A DNA stretch of 43,796 nt, taken from JALYUM01 sp036688685. Lineage in GTDB: Bacteria > Pseudomonadota > Gammaproteobacteria > Burkholderiales > Burkholderiaceae_D. The position numbers were made by a program, and so were the translations under genes. Location of the stretch: NCBI RefSeq assembly GCF_036688685.1, contig NZ_JAQQPS010000035.1:1-43796 (forward strand), read 5' to 3'. The notes below the pieces were generated by a model that searched no databases, had not been told where the DNA came from, and saw only the letters and a list, made by a program, of their open reading frames with translations. Below are positions 18,901-33,900 of this stretch, piece after piece (position 1 is the stretch's first letter; each line of letters begins with the position of its first letter).

Positions 18901-21900
18901 GGTACCGTCGGCCTGCACCAGGCCGCCCGGCACGCTGGCGCCCAGGTGAAACGCGAAGCGCTCGCCTTCACGCAGCGCCTGGGCCGCGATCGGGGCAATC
19001 GCCGGCTTGGCGTAACCCTGGTCGACGTGGATGTCGAAGCTCTGGGTCGTGACGGTCTTGCCGTCGCTGACCACCACCGTCACATCCTTGTAGTCGCCAG
19101 CCTGGTCGTAACCCGGCTTCCAGTTCAGCATGCCGGTGGCAGCATTGAAGCTCGCGCCGGGCGGCAGGTTGCGCACGATGACCGTCAAGGCGTTGCCGTC
19201 GGCGTCGAATACACCGACCGGCAGGGCCAGAACCTGGCCTTCAGTCAGCTTGATGTCACCATCGAGGCTGACGACCGGCGCGTTATTGGCGCCGGCCACG
19301 TCGATTGCGTAGCGCTGCATGACCACGCCGCCGCGGCTGTCCTGCACCCGCACCACGATTTCGGTGCTGGCCAGGTCGCCCGCAGTTGGCGTCCAGGTCA
19401 ACGTTGCCGTATTGCGGTAGCCGCCGGAGACCGGGTCCACCATGCTGCCGGGTGTGAGCGTCAGGCCGGCCGGGCCTTGTACCAGTTGCCAGAAGAAGGT
19501 GCGGCCATCCTTGTCGTCAGCTGCCAGCGTGGCGGTCCACGGCGTGCCGGCCGTGGCGTCCGGCAGCACCTGCATTGTATCGGTGCCATTGTCGCCGCCG
19601 CCGAACACGGCCTCGATGAGTTGATACAGGACATCCACTTCGGCATCCGACAGAGCGGCCGGCAGCTGCAGCGCTTTCAGAACGTCCGCATCGGACGCGG
19701 TGTCGCTGAAATCAGTTTTTGCGATCCGCTCTTCCAGCGCAGCGCGGCTGGCCAGTCCGCTGTGCAACAGCAGCGCTGCCAGTGCTGCCGGGTCCACGTT
19801 GTCCTGGGGTTCGGTGGCGCCGACGATGGTCAACGTCGGCCGCGTGTTCTGGTACGGCACCGCATAGATGCTGTGCGCCAGGTTGAATTTGACCAGCTGG
19901 CCGCTGTCGGCATCGGTACCGACCACGCGCGCCGACGGCAGCACCGTCACGGTCTGGTTGGCCAGCGTGGCACCGGGCGCCAGCTTGCCGCCCAGTGCGG
20001 CAAGAGCATTGCTCACGTCGATCGTCCACATGCCCGACTGTGCATTGGCGCCAAGAATGTTACTGCCGAAATACTGGCCCGGGTCGAGCAGCAGTGTCAG
20101 CGGACCATACAGGTCGTCGGTGCCAGTGTTGGTGATGCTGATGTCGTAGCTGACCGCGCCAGTAGCATGGTTGGCGCGGGTGTTCGTGAAGGTCAGTTTG
20201 ATGCTGCTGGAGAAGTCGAGCAGCGTGGTAAAAGTCGACACATAGGTCCGGCCCAGTGCCACGCCGCCAGCGCTGGCCAGCCCCGGCTGCACTTCCAGCA
20301 TCCATTGGCCCGGCGGCAGGTCCGGCAAGGTCAGGATGGCCAAGCGGGTGGCCGCGTTCCAGCGCACGGACAACGGCGTGAGCGACAAATCACTGTTGCC
20401 GCCCACCGCGACAAGGCGGTAATTCAGGGGATTGAGGGCCGACGCCGGGTCAGTCGGGTCGCTGTCTTCGCCAAGCCACATGGCCTGGTCAAAACTGACC
20501 GCAATGTTCGTCACCGGCAACGGCACCATCGCCCCATTCGGCACGCTCGATCCAATCACCGTCGGCGCCCGCATCGGCGCAATTTCGTCGATATGCCCGG
20601 TCTGGCCAACCAGGATGCGGCCATCGGCAGTGGCCAGGATGGACTGCGCATTGGTCCCGCCGTCGGCCACTTTCAGCACGCGGCGCGAGGCCAGTTCGAC
20701 CATCCACAGGCCGGCCGTGTGCGGTGTTGCACTGCTGCCCGAGGACGGCGTCTGGCCTGGTGCGCTCGAGGCCAGCAGGAGACCCGCCAGCGGCGAGCCG
20801 GCCGCACCAAACGCAATGCTGTCGATGTTGGCGGCCAGGCGGTATTCGAGCTGCGCGCGGCCCTTCTCGACGCCGGTCAGCGGGAAGCTGATGATGTCGG
20901 TCGTGGCGTTCGGCTGCGACGACGTGATCGTGCCGCCGGTCCAGCGCACCGCCCACAGGCGGCCGTCCGGGCCGAAGGCCAGGTCGCTCACCGCCACGTT
21001 CGAGAAATGCTTCCATGCGGTGGACGGATGTTGGGCTTTGGGGTCGAACATCTCGACGCCATTGCCCGACGAAACGTAGACGGTGCCGGTGGCCGGGTCG
21101 ATCGCCAGCGCCTGGGTCAGCGGTGCGCCGCCCGGGCCGCTCATGCGTTCGACGATGCGCCCGCTGCCGGCGTCGACCAGCAGCAGTTCATTGCCGGTCA
21201 GGACCCACAACTGGCCGAGACTGTCGATGGCCATGTCGAGCACCGGGGCGTCGAGCGTGAACAGCGGCGTGACATTGTGGCCGCCGTCCTTCGGATAATA
21301 AAACACCTGGTTGCGCAGCGCGCCCGCGCTGGCCAGGATGGCGCCGTCGGCCAGTTGCACCATCGCCTGGGCGCCGATGCCGCCCTGACTCGCCTGGTAG
21401 CCGTCGGCGAAGCTGCGCAGTGTCAGCGGCGCCAGCACGGTTTGCAAATCGCCGCCCTGGGCCGGCGCGACAAAGCCCGGCAAGCCTGCGCTGGCGACGC
21501 CGAAGATCGGATTGGCCGGATACGTGCGGTCCAGCGTTGCGGCCGGCAGTTGCGCCGACGTTTGCAGGACCTGGTTGCCACCCAGCGCGTCGAGCGCCGC
21601 CTGGCTGCCGCCGTCGTCCGGCAGCACGGCGTTGGTGATGGTGGCGGCCTCGCGGTTGCCGGCCACGTCGGTGGCGGCAGCCAGAAATTCGTAGGTGTGC
21701 CCAGGCTCGCCGGTGAACACAGCCTGTCCTTCGGCGGCGCTGACCTGCTGCTTCCAGATCATGAAGTCGCCACCATCTTTGGCAACGTACAGCGTGACCG
21801 ATTTCACGCCGCTGGCGTCGTCAATGGCTTTCCACGTCACGTTGAACGATGGCGCAGTGCCAGGCGCGGCGGCCAGGGTGCGCACCGTCAGCGCGGTCTG

Positions 21901-24900
21901 TGGCGATTTCGCGTCCAGCGTCACGTTGACCGTGGCGCTGTCGACCGGCGGCGCGCTGCCGATGAAGATACGCGCAGATGCGCCGATGGTGGCGCCCGAT
22001 GGCGCCGTGGCGCTGGCGTTGACGGCGTAGCTGACGAAACCGCGGTTGGCGTTGGCGTCGAGGCTGGACGGCGCCAGCAAGCCACGCGTCGGATCGTTCA
22101 GGACTTCGCCGGTGGCCGGATCGATTGCCTGCAGCAGCCAGGTGGCGGTGCCGGTGGCGGCATCGATGCCGCCGGTCACGCGCAGGATAAAACCCTTGCT
22201 GCCGGTGAAATCAAAGTCACCTGCAAAGGCGGCGCGGTCGGCCGGAATATGGATGTTGATGTCGCCGATTTTCAGGTCGTTCAGGCGCAGCGTGCGCGCG
22301 TCGAGGTCCGGGTCGAGCTGGGTGACGATGCGCACTTCACCCACGGCGTTGCCGCTCTGGTTCTGGAACGACACCGTGTACGGCAATGCGACACCGGCCG
22401 GCACATAGGCCAGGCCGTCGGCCGCCGGCAGCGCTTGCGGGCCGCGCACGCTCACCGCAGCGTCGGCGGCGCTCGCTTGCGCCGCGCTCTGGCGCAGGTA
22501 CTGGGCCAGGTTCAGCGCTTGCGGGCCGACCGGCTTGAACTCGGCGTCCAGCAGGCCGATGTGGCGCAGGTATTCCAGTTCGGCCTGGCCGCCAGAGAAG
22601 ATGTTGAAGTTGATGAAGTGGGTCGCGCCAGCGGCGCCGGCGTTGTAGTCGGCGCCGTTCGGCGCCAGCGGCACCGGAATCTCGACGCTGTTGCCATGGC
22701 TGTCTTCGCGCCCTTCGACGTAGTCGACAGGCGCGGTGGCGCCCTGGGCGTCGCCGGCAAAGCGCGCCGTGTCGCCATACCACTGCTGCACCTTGTCGAA
22801 GAACGCCAGGATGCTGGCCTGGGTCTGGTAATTTTCGCCGCCCTTGGCCAGCAGGATGCCGGCCGCCAGCGTGGCGTTCAAGCTGAGCACCAGCGGATCG
22901 AGACGGATTGGTGGCGCTTCGTCTAGCGGACGCAACAAACCGGCCGCTTCCAGCGCGGCAAGCCAGCCGCTGGTCCATTGCACGCTGTCGGCGGCCAGCA
23001 CCTGCAGCGGCACCGGCGCGGTTGGATCGGCGAGGATGGCGGCGCGCAGGCGCAGCGCATAGGTGCGCTGCTCGGCGATGAATTCAGCGCGCGTGATCGG
23101 CGTGGCGGTGCCGAATACATTGAAGCGGAACGGCATCGCCAGCCACTCCTGCGCGCTGACATGTTCGTCGGGGTCAGTGGAGAGGAACCGCTTGGCCAGG
23201 CCTGCCTGGATTTTATCGAGGTCGGCAGCGCCGCCGTCGAGCAGGCCGCTGGCGCGCCAGTCCGGCCGCAATTCATACAAGCGCTCGCGCAGGCCGTCGA
23301 AATCGTGCGCCAGCCATTCCTTCAGGCCCGGGTAGGTCTGCACCTGGAAGCTGGCGCCGACCATGCCACCGCCCGCCACGTCGAAGGCGTAGCCTGGCGT
23401 GAGGTTGTAGCCGTTGGTATTGACCTGGCCGTCGAGCTGGGCCCACGGGATGTCCGCGCGCGGCGTGCCATCGGTCGGGGTGGCGCCGTAGTTCTGCGTG
23501 TTGGCGCTGTTGGGCAGCGTCTGGCCCTGGGGCGTGCCGCCCACGGTGCTGGAAAACACGACGTACGGCAGGCCGAGGCCACCCAGCACGTCGGCACTGT
23601 TGCCCATATTCGAGCTGCCCACGTCGAAGCGCACGTACGGCGTGTCGACGTTGGTCAGGCTTTGCAGGGTCACGCTGTACAGGGCGCTGTCGCCCGGCGT
23701 AACCTGCTGGGTGCCGCCGATGCCGATGGTGACGTCCGGCTGCACCATGCGCTCGACCAGGTAGCGGTATGGTTCGGTGACGGTCTTGCCGTCCGGGTTG
23801 ATCACTTGCAGGTCATAGGTCCCGAGCGGCACGTTCTGCAGGTCGAACACGGCGCGGATGTGGGTCGCGTCGAGCACTTGCCAGCGTTCCGGCTGGATCT
23901 CGAAGATACCCGGGCGCGACAGTTTCACCAACGCGCCGGCCTTGAACTGGGCGCCGGCAATATCGACCGTGACCCAGCGGTGATCGGCATCGCCGGTCCC
24001 GCCCGAGTCCGGGGTAACGCTGGTAATCGACAGCGGCAGCAGTTCGGCGCGCAGTGCAACCTGCACCGGCGCCGGGGCCGGGCCGGTCACCGCGCGGGCC
24101 CGCACCAGCACGTAGTAGTCGCCGGCCAACGTGCTCGGGATGAGCGCCTGCTGGTCGGGCGATACGGCCAGCGTGTACGCCGCGTCGTAGTCGTAGCCAC
24201 TCGGCACGTCGCCGTAGCGGATGAAAATTTCGTTGGCGCCGTCGGCGGCCAGCGAATCGAGGCTCACGCGCAGCGTCTGGCCGGCGGCCACGCTCACTTT
24301 ATAGAGCAGCATCTGGCCGGCGGCCAGCGTGGTGGTGAGGGTGTTGGCCACCTGCAGACCCGGCACCGTGACCGCCAGCGTGCCGCCCATGGCGGTCATG
24401 TTGGCCTGCTTCGACGCCGGCAAATGCACGCCGTTCGCGTCGTAGGTGATCGGGCCTTCGTACACCTGGTTGAAAATATCCGGGCGCACGATGATGTGCC
24501 AGGCGCCGTCTTTTAATGGCGGCAGGGTTGCTGCCAGCGTGCCGCTGTAGCCCTGGCCGGCGGCCAGGCCGCCGTTGTGGTCGACCTTGCCGAGCAAAAT
24601 GTCGGTGGCGCCCCATTGCGTGTCGTACGACAGGTAGACCGCGTCGGTCCAGCTGCCCAGCGCCGGATTGGTGGCCTGGTTGGTGACCGTGTAGCTGATC
24701 TGCACAGCGCCACCCACGCTGGCCGAGGCCGGCACGGTGACGGAGGTGACGCGCATTTCGGCTGGCGGCGGCGTGACAATCAGGATCGGCTGCGAACGCG
24801 CGGCGGCGTTGTTGGCCTTGTTCAGTTCGAACACCCTGGCGTCGCTGGTGGCACCCAGCGCGCGTGCCGGGTCAGCCACCACGAACACGTAATACGGCCC

Positions 24901-27900
24901 GTCCAGCGTGGCCGGGGCGCGCACCGTCAGCGTCGCGTCATAGCCGTTGGCGGCATTCAGGCCGCCGCTGTGGCTGACATAGCCGAGGTAGGTATCCGAC
25001 TTCAGATCGAGGTTGCGGTCCTTGGAAATGTAAATCAGGTCGTTCCAGCTGCCCTGGTCGGCCGGCGTGGCGCCGCCCTGATTGTCGACGTGGTAGGTCA
25101 CCGTGAACGGCTGGCCCGCGACGGCGCTGTCGGGCGTTTCGACGCGGGTCACCGCCAGGTCCGGCGGCGTGGCCAGGATCACCGGCAAGGCGATGCTGGC
25201 AACGTTGTTGCCCTCGTTCTGGAATTCGCCCACCAGGCTGGAACCGAACACCGACACCCCCGGCAGGTCCGCGCGGATGCTGCTGACGATGCCCTGCGAA
25301 TCGCGGGCCACGTCGGTATCGGCCTTGACGATCAGGCGGAAATTGCCGCTGACCGAAGATGGGATGGTGATGGTGGCGGTCATCGTGTACGACTCGCCCG
25401 GCTGCAGATAATGCGGCTTGCCGTCGGCGCCGACGCCGCTGCCGCTGGTCTGGATGCGCAACTGGCGTTCGATGTCGCCGCCCTTGTCGATCAGGGCCAG
25501 GTCGTTGGTGTCGAGCGCATCGTCGAGCGACAGGTAGACGCCGTCGAACCAGACGTTGGTGCGCGTGGCGCGCGTGCCCTGGTTCGTTACAGTCCAGCTG
25601 ACCTGCACGCTCTGGCCGGATTTCGGGTTCGGATCGGACACGGTGATGCCGGTCACGGCCAGGTCCGGCTCCTTGTAATGCACGTTCAGTGCAGTGCTGC
25701 CCAGGTTGTTGGCGTTGTTGACGCCCTCGTAGACAGAGTAGGCATAGACGTGGTCGCGCGCGCCGGCATTGTCCGGGCCAGTGAGGTATTCGCTGGACGC
25801 CTTGTACTGGTACTTCTCACTGGTGATCGACGGGCTGAGCGAATCGCCATGGGTCGCATCGGTGATGACATAGATGTAGTACTTGCCGTCGGTGCCAGGC
25901 GGCAGCGTGACCTTGGCGGTCGTGGTGTACGACTGCCCTGCTCCCAGGCCCGCATCGTTGGCATGCACGTTTGAACCGATTTGCGTGGCGCGCGAAGCGA
26001 TGAAGGTCGGGTCGGTGCTGATATAAATGTTGTCGACCCAGCCGCGGGTGCCGTTCCAGACGGCGGCGCCGGTGTTTACGACCGTCCAGGTGACGCTGGT
26101 CTCTTCACCCGAATCGACGTTCGCTTGCGTGACGACCGAACTGACCTGCAGGTCGGCCGGCACCGGATTCACGCTGGCCGTGGCAGCGCGCGTGTTGTTG
26201 GTTTCGTTGAATTCGGCCAGGACATGGTCGGCGTCAGTTTCGACGACGAGGAAGGCGCCGGAGGCGGACGGCGCCAGTTGCACGGTGTCGCTGACCGTGT
26301 AGGTCTGGCCGTTGCCCAGGCTGCGGTCCTGCGCGTAGGTACCCACCAGCCACTTGACGCTGGCTTTCGACAGGTCGGCATTGTCGGCCAGCCAGACCTT
26401 GTCGGTCCACTTGCCGGTCAGGCTGGTGGCGACACTTTGCGCGGTGTAGCTGAAGGTGATGGCGCCGCCGGCGGCCGCGCCCGGCTGCACCGTCACTTGC
26501 GTCGGCGCCAGGTCGGGCTTGAACTGGCCCAGCACGTCGATGGCGCGCGCCTTGAAATTGTCGGACAGCGGCGTGGCAGGATCGTCCGGATTGACGTTAC
26601 CGGCCAGCGTGTCCTGCGGGATCGCGCCGTAGGTATCGGCCCACACCGTGATGAAGTACTTGCCGCTGGCGATATCGGCCGGCAGCAGCGCCGACACCTG
26701 GCCCTGGTAGCTGGCGCCCACGTCGAGCATGCCGTCGTGGGTAACGCGGCCGATCAGGATGTCGCCTTTCGATGGCGACGGCTTGCCGGCGCTGGTGGTG
26801 AGCCAGACGGTATCGGTCCAGCCGGTAACGGCGCTGGTGTCGCCGCGGGTTGTGGCCACGCCGCCGTTGGTGACGGTGTAGGTAACAGCCACCGTGGCGC
26901 CGTAGGTCGTGCTCGATGGCGCCACCACATTGCTGGTGACGAGGTCGGCGAACGGGACCGGATCGACAACAAACTTCTTGATGCTGATGTTGTCCGTCTC
27001 GTTCGGGTATTCCTCGACCTGGTTGTTGACGTCGGCCTGTACGATGATGTAAGCCTCGCCACGCAGGCGCAGCGGAATCGTGAATGACGCCAGCAGGCTC
27101 GCGTATTGCGCTTCCGGCGCCAGGCCGGTGCCGTTCTCGACTTTGCCGAGCAGGATCGAATTGCCGTTCAGCTTGCCGTCGAGCGACAGGTAGACGGCAT
27201 CAGTCCAGCGGCCGCTGGTCGCCACCGTGCCGGTATTGCTGACCGTGAACGAGATGCCGGCAGTGGTGCCGGCCGTGACGTGGTCCGGCACCGTGATGCC
27301 ATCGACGCGCAGGTTGGCGCGCGGGGTCAGGCTGACCAGCAGCGGCTGCTCGGACAGGCCAACGTCGTTGGTGCGCGCCGCGCCGCCCTCATACACCTGG
27401 TCGCCGCTGGCGCCCAGGTTGCTGTTGGTGGTAATCCGGATGCGGTAGCCGCCCTCGATCTTGCCCGGCAGGCGGATCGATTCGGTGCGGGTGTAGCTGA
27501 TGCCCGACTCCAGGCCCAGCGCGTAGCTGAAGCTGCCCAGCAGGACCGGCGTGCCGCCGGCCAGCGGCACCAGCTCGACCTTGTCTACCCACTGGCCGGC
27601 GGCCTGCGCCGCGCCCTGGTTGGTGACGGTCCAGCTGATATCGACGGGCGAACCTTCCTGGGCGTTGGGCGGATTGGCCCCAATCGCGCCGACGACCAGG
27701 TCGGGCGTCGCCGCCAGTTGCACCGGCAGTGCCAGCGTCGTGGCGGTGTTGTTGCCGGTATAGGTGAATTCGAACGGGCCGCCGGTGCGCACGTTAACGT
27801 AGTAATTGCCATCGATCCCGTTCGGGAGCACGACCGTGACCGAACGGGTGTACGTGCCGTCCACACCCAGCTGGCCCAGGTGGCTGGCGTTGGCCAGTTC

Positions 27901-30900
27901 GTAACGTGTGCCGCTGCCGTCCGGATTGGTGCTGAGCCAGACCTGGTCGGCCCAGCTGCTGCTGTCGGTGATGCCGATGCCGCGGTTGGCCACGCTCCAG
28001 CTGACCGTCAGCGGCTGGCCGCTGACCGGGCTGCCGCTGGTGGTCAGGCTTTCCACGCGCAGGTCGGCGTAGGGTTTCGCCATCACGTCGAGCGGCGCAT
28101 CGGCGCGCATGACGTCATTCGCACTGCTGCCGTTTTGCCAGACCTTGCCGGCGGCATCGGTACGCACGAACACCTGGCCGTGGCGGGTCAGGCCGGCCGG
28201 CGCGGTATAGGTAACGCTGCCGGCATAAGTGGCGCCGGCGCCCAGTGCGCCGTCGTGCAGGACAGTGCCCAGCACGATGTCGTCGCCGTTGCCGAGGATG
28301 TCGTCGGCTGAGTACACCACCACATCGGTCCACGACAGCGTACGTCCGGCGCCGGTGCCGAGATTGGCCACCGTGTAGCTGACGGTGATGCTGGCCGGGT
28401 CGCCGATCACCAGGGTGGGCGCGGTGACCGTGCGCACGGCCAGGTCGGCATACACATCACGGGCGATTTCCAGCGAACGGTCGGCCTGGTTGTTCGCTTC
28501 CTGGCCGCTTTCATTGATGGTGTTGGCTTTGTCGGTGACGACGATCAGGCGGTAGCTGCCCGCAGCGTCGGCCGGCAGGCGCCAGCTGATGGAACCAAAG
28601 GCATTGCCACCGGCGGCGATCAAAGCGTGGCTGATTTCACCGATCTTGATGTCATCGCTGCCAATCACGCCGTCGCGCGACAGGTAGATCGCGTCGACGA
28701 CGTTGGCCGCATCGGCATTGCCGTTGTTGGCCGTGACCCACGTGAAGGTGACGTTCTCGCCGCCGGTCATGGTACCGGCCACCTCGATGGCGCCCACGGC
28801 CAGGTCGGGCGCCGCCACGGTGACGGCGCGCGTGGCCGTGTTGTCGGCTTCGTTGCGTTCGGCGACGTGATTGCCGGCATCGGCCACCACTTCCAGCGTC
28901 CAGTTGCCAGACGGGATGCCTGGCACCGTCAGCGTGACGGTATTGGTAAAGCTGCTGCCTGAGGCCACCTGGCGGCTCGCAGCCGGCGTGGCCAGCATGA
29001 TCGTCTGGCGCGGGTCATCCAGGTTCACCAGGCGCAGGCTTTCGTAGGTGTACGAATTGGCGCCATCATTGCCATCATTGCGCACGGTGTACGACACCTG
29101 CACATTGTCGCCCACGCGCCAGGTGGCCGGCGCAGTCACGTCCTGCACGCTGAAGTTCGGCTTCGGCTCGGCCAGCATCTCGGTGCCGTGCGCTGCTGCC
29201 ACCGTGTTGTTGGCGGTGTGGCCCGGCTCGAACGTCTTGCCGAACGCGTCGCTGCGCACCACGACATACCAGGTGCCGGACAGGCCGGACGGCATCCTGA
29301 CATCGAGCCCGGCTGCGTAGCCCTGCCCCACTGCCAGGGCGCCGCTGTGGGTGACGGAGCCGAGCAGGATCGCGTCGGCCGCCAGCGCGGGGGTGCGCGA
29401 CAGGTACACCTGGTCAACCCACAGGCCGGTATCGGTGCCGAGCGTGCCGTTGTTGCTGACGCTCCATTCGACGCGCGTGTCGCGGTTGGCGTAGGCGCTC
29501 GCGGGCGCGCTGGTGACGGTGGGCGCCAGGTCGGTGTAGGCGGCGGAGATCTGCACGCTGCCTGCGAGGAGCACATTGTCGGCGCGCGTATCCGGTTCGG
29601 CGACGGCGCGGTTGATGTCGCTGACGATGGCGATCTTGTAGTTGCCGCTGATGCGGCCCGGGACCACGAAGGTCGCGTCCTGCGTGTAGGCGGCGCCGGC
29701 GGCCAGGCCGCCGTTGATTTTGACATTGGCCAGGATGATGTCGTCGCCGTTGCCGATGACGTCGTCGAGCGACAGCACCACGCGGTCAACCCACGAGCCG
29801 GTGGCATCGACTGCGCCGCGGTTCACGACGGTCCAGCTGACACGGCTTTCCTGCCCGGCGAGCAGGGTTGCCGGGGCCACCAGGCCGGTCGGGGCCAGGT
29901 TGGCATAGCTGCGGCCAACGCTGGTGAAGGCGCCGGTGGCGCTGTTGTTCGCTTCGGCGTTGCCGGCGATATTGGTTTCAAACACGCTGCCGATGCCAGC
30001 CGCGTTGCTGTCGGCCGTGACGCTGATGATGAAGGCGCCGCTGCCACGCAAGCCAGCGGGCAGCGTGAAGCTGAGCACGCGCTGGCGCGACTCGCCCACG
30101 CCGAGCCCACGCCCGGCATCGCCCGCGAAGGCCACGGCGGTATCGAGCACGATCGCGCCCGCGGAACCGTCGGCATTGCGCTGGCGTACCACCACATGGT
30201 CCTGGTAGCCGCCGGGGACCGCCACGCTGCCGCTGTTGACGTCGTCCCAGACCAGGGTGACGGTGTCGCCATCCTGGGTTGACGGCGCCAGCACGCCCAC
30301 GTTGCGGGCCTGCAGATCGGGGCCGACGGCAAGCAGGCGCTCGGCCATGTTGTCTGCCTCGAGCGCGCCGGCGCTGCCGTATTCGGGCACCTGGCCCAGT
30401 GTATCGACCGTCACGCGCAGGCGGAAGCTGCCCACGGCGTTCAGGCCCGCCGGCCAGGTGAAGCTGGCGGCGCGCTCGGCGCCGCTGCCGGCGCCGATCG
30501 CCTGCGCCATGAACGCCAGGCTGGTCGCAAACACCGTCGCGCCGGTGGTGACGTTGACCAGTTCGACGCGCTCGGTCCAGGCGCCGCTGGCGGGCGCGCT
30601 GCCGCTGTTATTGGTAACCCATTGCACGGTGACGGTGTCGCCGCTCTGCCAGTTGGCGGACGGAGACAGGGCCAGCCCGGCCGGCGCCAGGTTGGCGTAC
30701 GGCGCCAGGATGCTGCTGAACGTTGCGCTGGCCAGGTTGTTCTGGCCCGCGGCGCCATGCTCGCCCTGCGCGCCGTCGCTGTCGGTCTCGATGGTGACGA
30801 CCAGGTCGCCGGCGCCGACCAGGCCATCGGGCAGGCGCAGGTCCACGCCGCGCAGGGCTGACTGGCCCGGCTGCAGGGCGCCGGCACCCGACTGGCTGTA

Positions 30901-33900
30901 CGGCAGTGTCGCCTGCAGCAGCACTTCGCCGCTGCCGGCCTTGCGCACCACGATGCGTTCGGAAAAATCGCCCCGGGTGGCGATGGGCCCCTGGTTGACG
31001 GTGGTCCAGGCGAGGTGGATGGTGGCGCCGGACGCGATCGCATTGCCATCAGCGGCGCTGACCGTCACCGCGCCCACATGCAGGTCGACCCCGGCCTGCT
31101 CGGCGCCCAGGTCGATCACGTGCACGGTCGGTGGGCTGTTGACGAAGGCGGCGATGCTGAACGTGACGGTGGCGTCATTCGACAGGCTGTCGTCGAAGGT
31201 AATGGTGTAGCGCCCGGAGACGGTCGCCAGCCACTCGGTGTCGACGATATCGGTGCCGGTGGCCACCACCTTGCCGCTCGGGTCGATCAGGCGCAGCGCG
31301 CCGCTGTAGTTGTAGCGGTAGTTGCCGGTTTTCGGGTCGTAGCCGTAGGTCCGCGGGGTCACGTTGCGCAAGTCGAAATACAGGCGGTCGCCAACGCGTG
31401 CATCGATGCCATAGGCGTTCATCTCGCCGTTCGGGTTGATGACCTGGCCGTCCAGCCATTGTCCGGCCACGAGCGGGGTGGCCTGCGCCAGCGGCATCAG
31501 GCGGAACGCGTACGGGCTGCTGGCACGGTCGCTGTTGCGCACGGTGATCGTGTAATGGCCCGGTTCGAGCGTTACCGTGCGAGCCGGGTCGTTCGTCGAG
31601 TTGGTATAGAGATACTCGCTGGCCAGGTCGCGGTCCGAGTACGGTCCGCTGAGGGTCCAGGTGACGCTGCCGCCGGCCTGCGAATTGAGGCGGTCGAACG
31701 CTACCAGCGTGCGCGCGTCGACGTCGAAGCTGTAGGTGCGGCTTTCAACCTGGCCATTGAGCGTGCCGCTGATGGTCTGGCCCAGTTGCACTGGCGTCGG
31801 CGCCAGGGTCGCCAGGTTATCGAGCTGGAACGACACGCTGCCGGCATTTTGCACGCCGTAGGAAGCGATATCGAGTACCAGGTAGTACGGTCCGTCGCCA
31901 GGCAGCTTGAAACCGGCGTTGTCGCTGGTGGCGTCGGCGCGGGTGTACACCACCTGGCCAAACTGGTTCAGCAATTGCCATTGCGGATAGACGTAGCCAT
32001 TGCGCGCGAGCACGTTCAGACCCACGATGTCGCCGGCGGCGGCATCGACGCGGTAGATCGAGCTGGTGAAGTCCTGGGTGGTCGCCGGGGAAAACACGGC
32101 CGGCTGGCCGTACAGGAGGACCGGAACCTGGCCCTGATCGAGCTGGCGCAGGGCAAAACTGAATGGCCTGACGGTGCCGTAGTCCTGGCTGATCGTCAGC
32201 GTGTACACGCCAGCGCCCAGCAAGTGCGCCTGGCGGTAATCGCTGGCCACCACCGCGCCGTTGGCGTCGGTCACGACGGCGTGCTGGTAGTTATATGCGT
32301 AGTAGTCCGTCACTGCCGGGCGGTCGATGTACCACAGGCCCGCTTCGGCCAGTTCGAACTGGAAGGTTTGCGGTGCGCCGGTCGACACGGTGCCGCTGGC
32401 ATTGAAGGTCGACACCACGGCAGGCGCCGTGTCGGCCGCGCCCCATGTCGCGTTAAGGACGACCGCATTGGCGGCACCCGCGGCGCGCTGCACGCGCACC
32501 AGGTAGTTGCCACTGGTGGCGAAATCGTAGCTGAGCTGCGTGCCCTGCTGCGGGTTCCAGCTGCGTACGACATTGCCGTTCGGGCCCACCAGTTCGACCA
32601 GGCCTGCGCCGCTCCAGGTGCTGGCGCCAAGGGCGAGGTGTTCACCGGCTTTGGCGTCCAGCGTCCACCAGCCGGTCGTCGCCGCGCCGGCGGGCATGGC
32701 CAGTTCGTGACTGGTGTCGCCGGGACGGCCCAGCTGGTGCGCGTCCGGCACGCGGTGCGCGGTGAAGCTGGCCGGGCCGGCGACATCGTCGGCACTGGCA
32801 CGCACGCGTACCACGTAACTGCCTGCCGCCAGGTAGACGGAGAAATGGCCAGCGCCGGCGGCATTGAAATACTGGGCCGAGGTGACCACCGTGCCATCCG
32901 GGCGCGCGATGTCGAACACCACGGTGCCGGATGGCGCCGCGATATCGTCGAGCACAATCCAGCCGCCCTCTTCCTGCGTCAGGCCGAAGTTGTACTGGTC
33001 CTGGCGGCTGCCCAGCGCCAGCTGCAGCGGGGTGTCCCAGGCCAGCGGACCGGTCGCCAGTGCCGGCTGGCGCAAGGTGACGCCAAACGCCACTGCCTGC
33101 GTCTGCGTCTGACCGGAGTAGCGCGTCGCGACCAGGTAGACGGCGCCGCTGTCCGGGCCGGTAAAGCTGAGCGACTGCGTGAAATCATAACCATTGCCGA
33201 TCGTGCGCCCGTAGGCGTCGACCAGGGAATAGCGCAGATTGGTCGAACCGGCCGGGGTGACCGACAGATCCAGGTTGTACAGCACGCCCGGCCGGGCCGT
33301 GATCCGGTGCACGGACGTGTTGGCACCCGCGGCCAGTTCGGCGCTGAAGACGGCATCGGCACCATGGCCGACCGCAGTGCCGTCCAGGTCCAGCAGGGCG
33401 AATGCATACGATGCGGGGGTCAGGCTGTTCGATTGCAAATCGACGCTGTAGTCCCCCGGCGCGAGGCGCAGGACGGCGTAGCCGCTGGCGCTGCCGGACA
33501 GCGTGCCGCTGTACGCGCTGCCGGACGGGCCGGTCAGGTTGAGCGACGCGTTGCCGCCGCGCAAATCGAGCAGCACGGTGGTCGCCTCGGCCAGCGTGAA
33601 GTGGTAATGCGCGATGTCGCCGCCAGTGGCCAGCGTGGCACTGACCTGGGCGCCCAGCGACAGTTCGGTAACCGGCTCGCTCCAGGCCGACAGCGACAGC
33701 CGCGTGCTGAATGGCGCAGTGTCGCCGCCATGGCTCGACACGTACAGCACGTAGGTGCCGTCGACAGGCAAGGTGATCCGTGTCGCATTGTCGCCGCCGC
33801 CGCCGTAGTAGCTGCCGGACGTGACAACCTGGCCAGCCGGGCCGACGATGGTCCAGTAAGTGTACGGATAGCCGGTCAGCGAGGTGCCGCCCAACAGTAG

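Noticed and set aside
14359..22926. A 2,855-codon open frame on the plus strand, and others at 35002-40413 and 31015-33900
   Set aside because: They lie antisense to the giant gene in the frame that high-GC codon usage keeps open. Their products are Arg/Gly/His-rich low-complexity strings with no domain signature or ribosome binding site.
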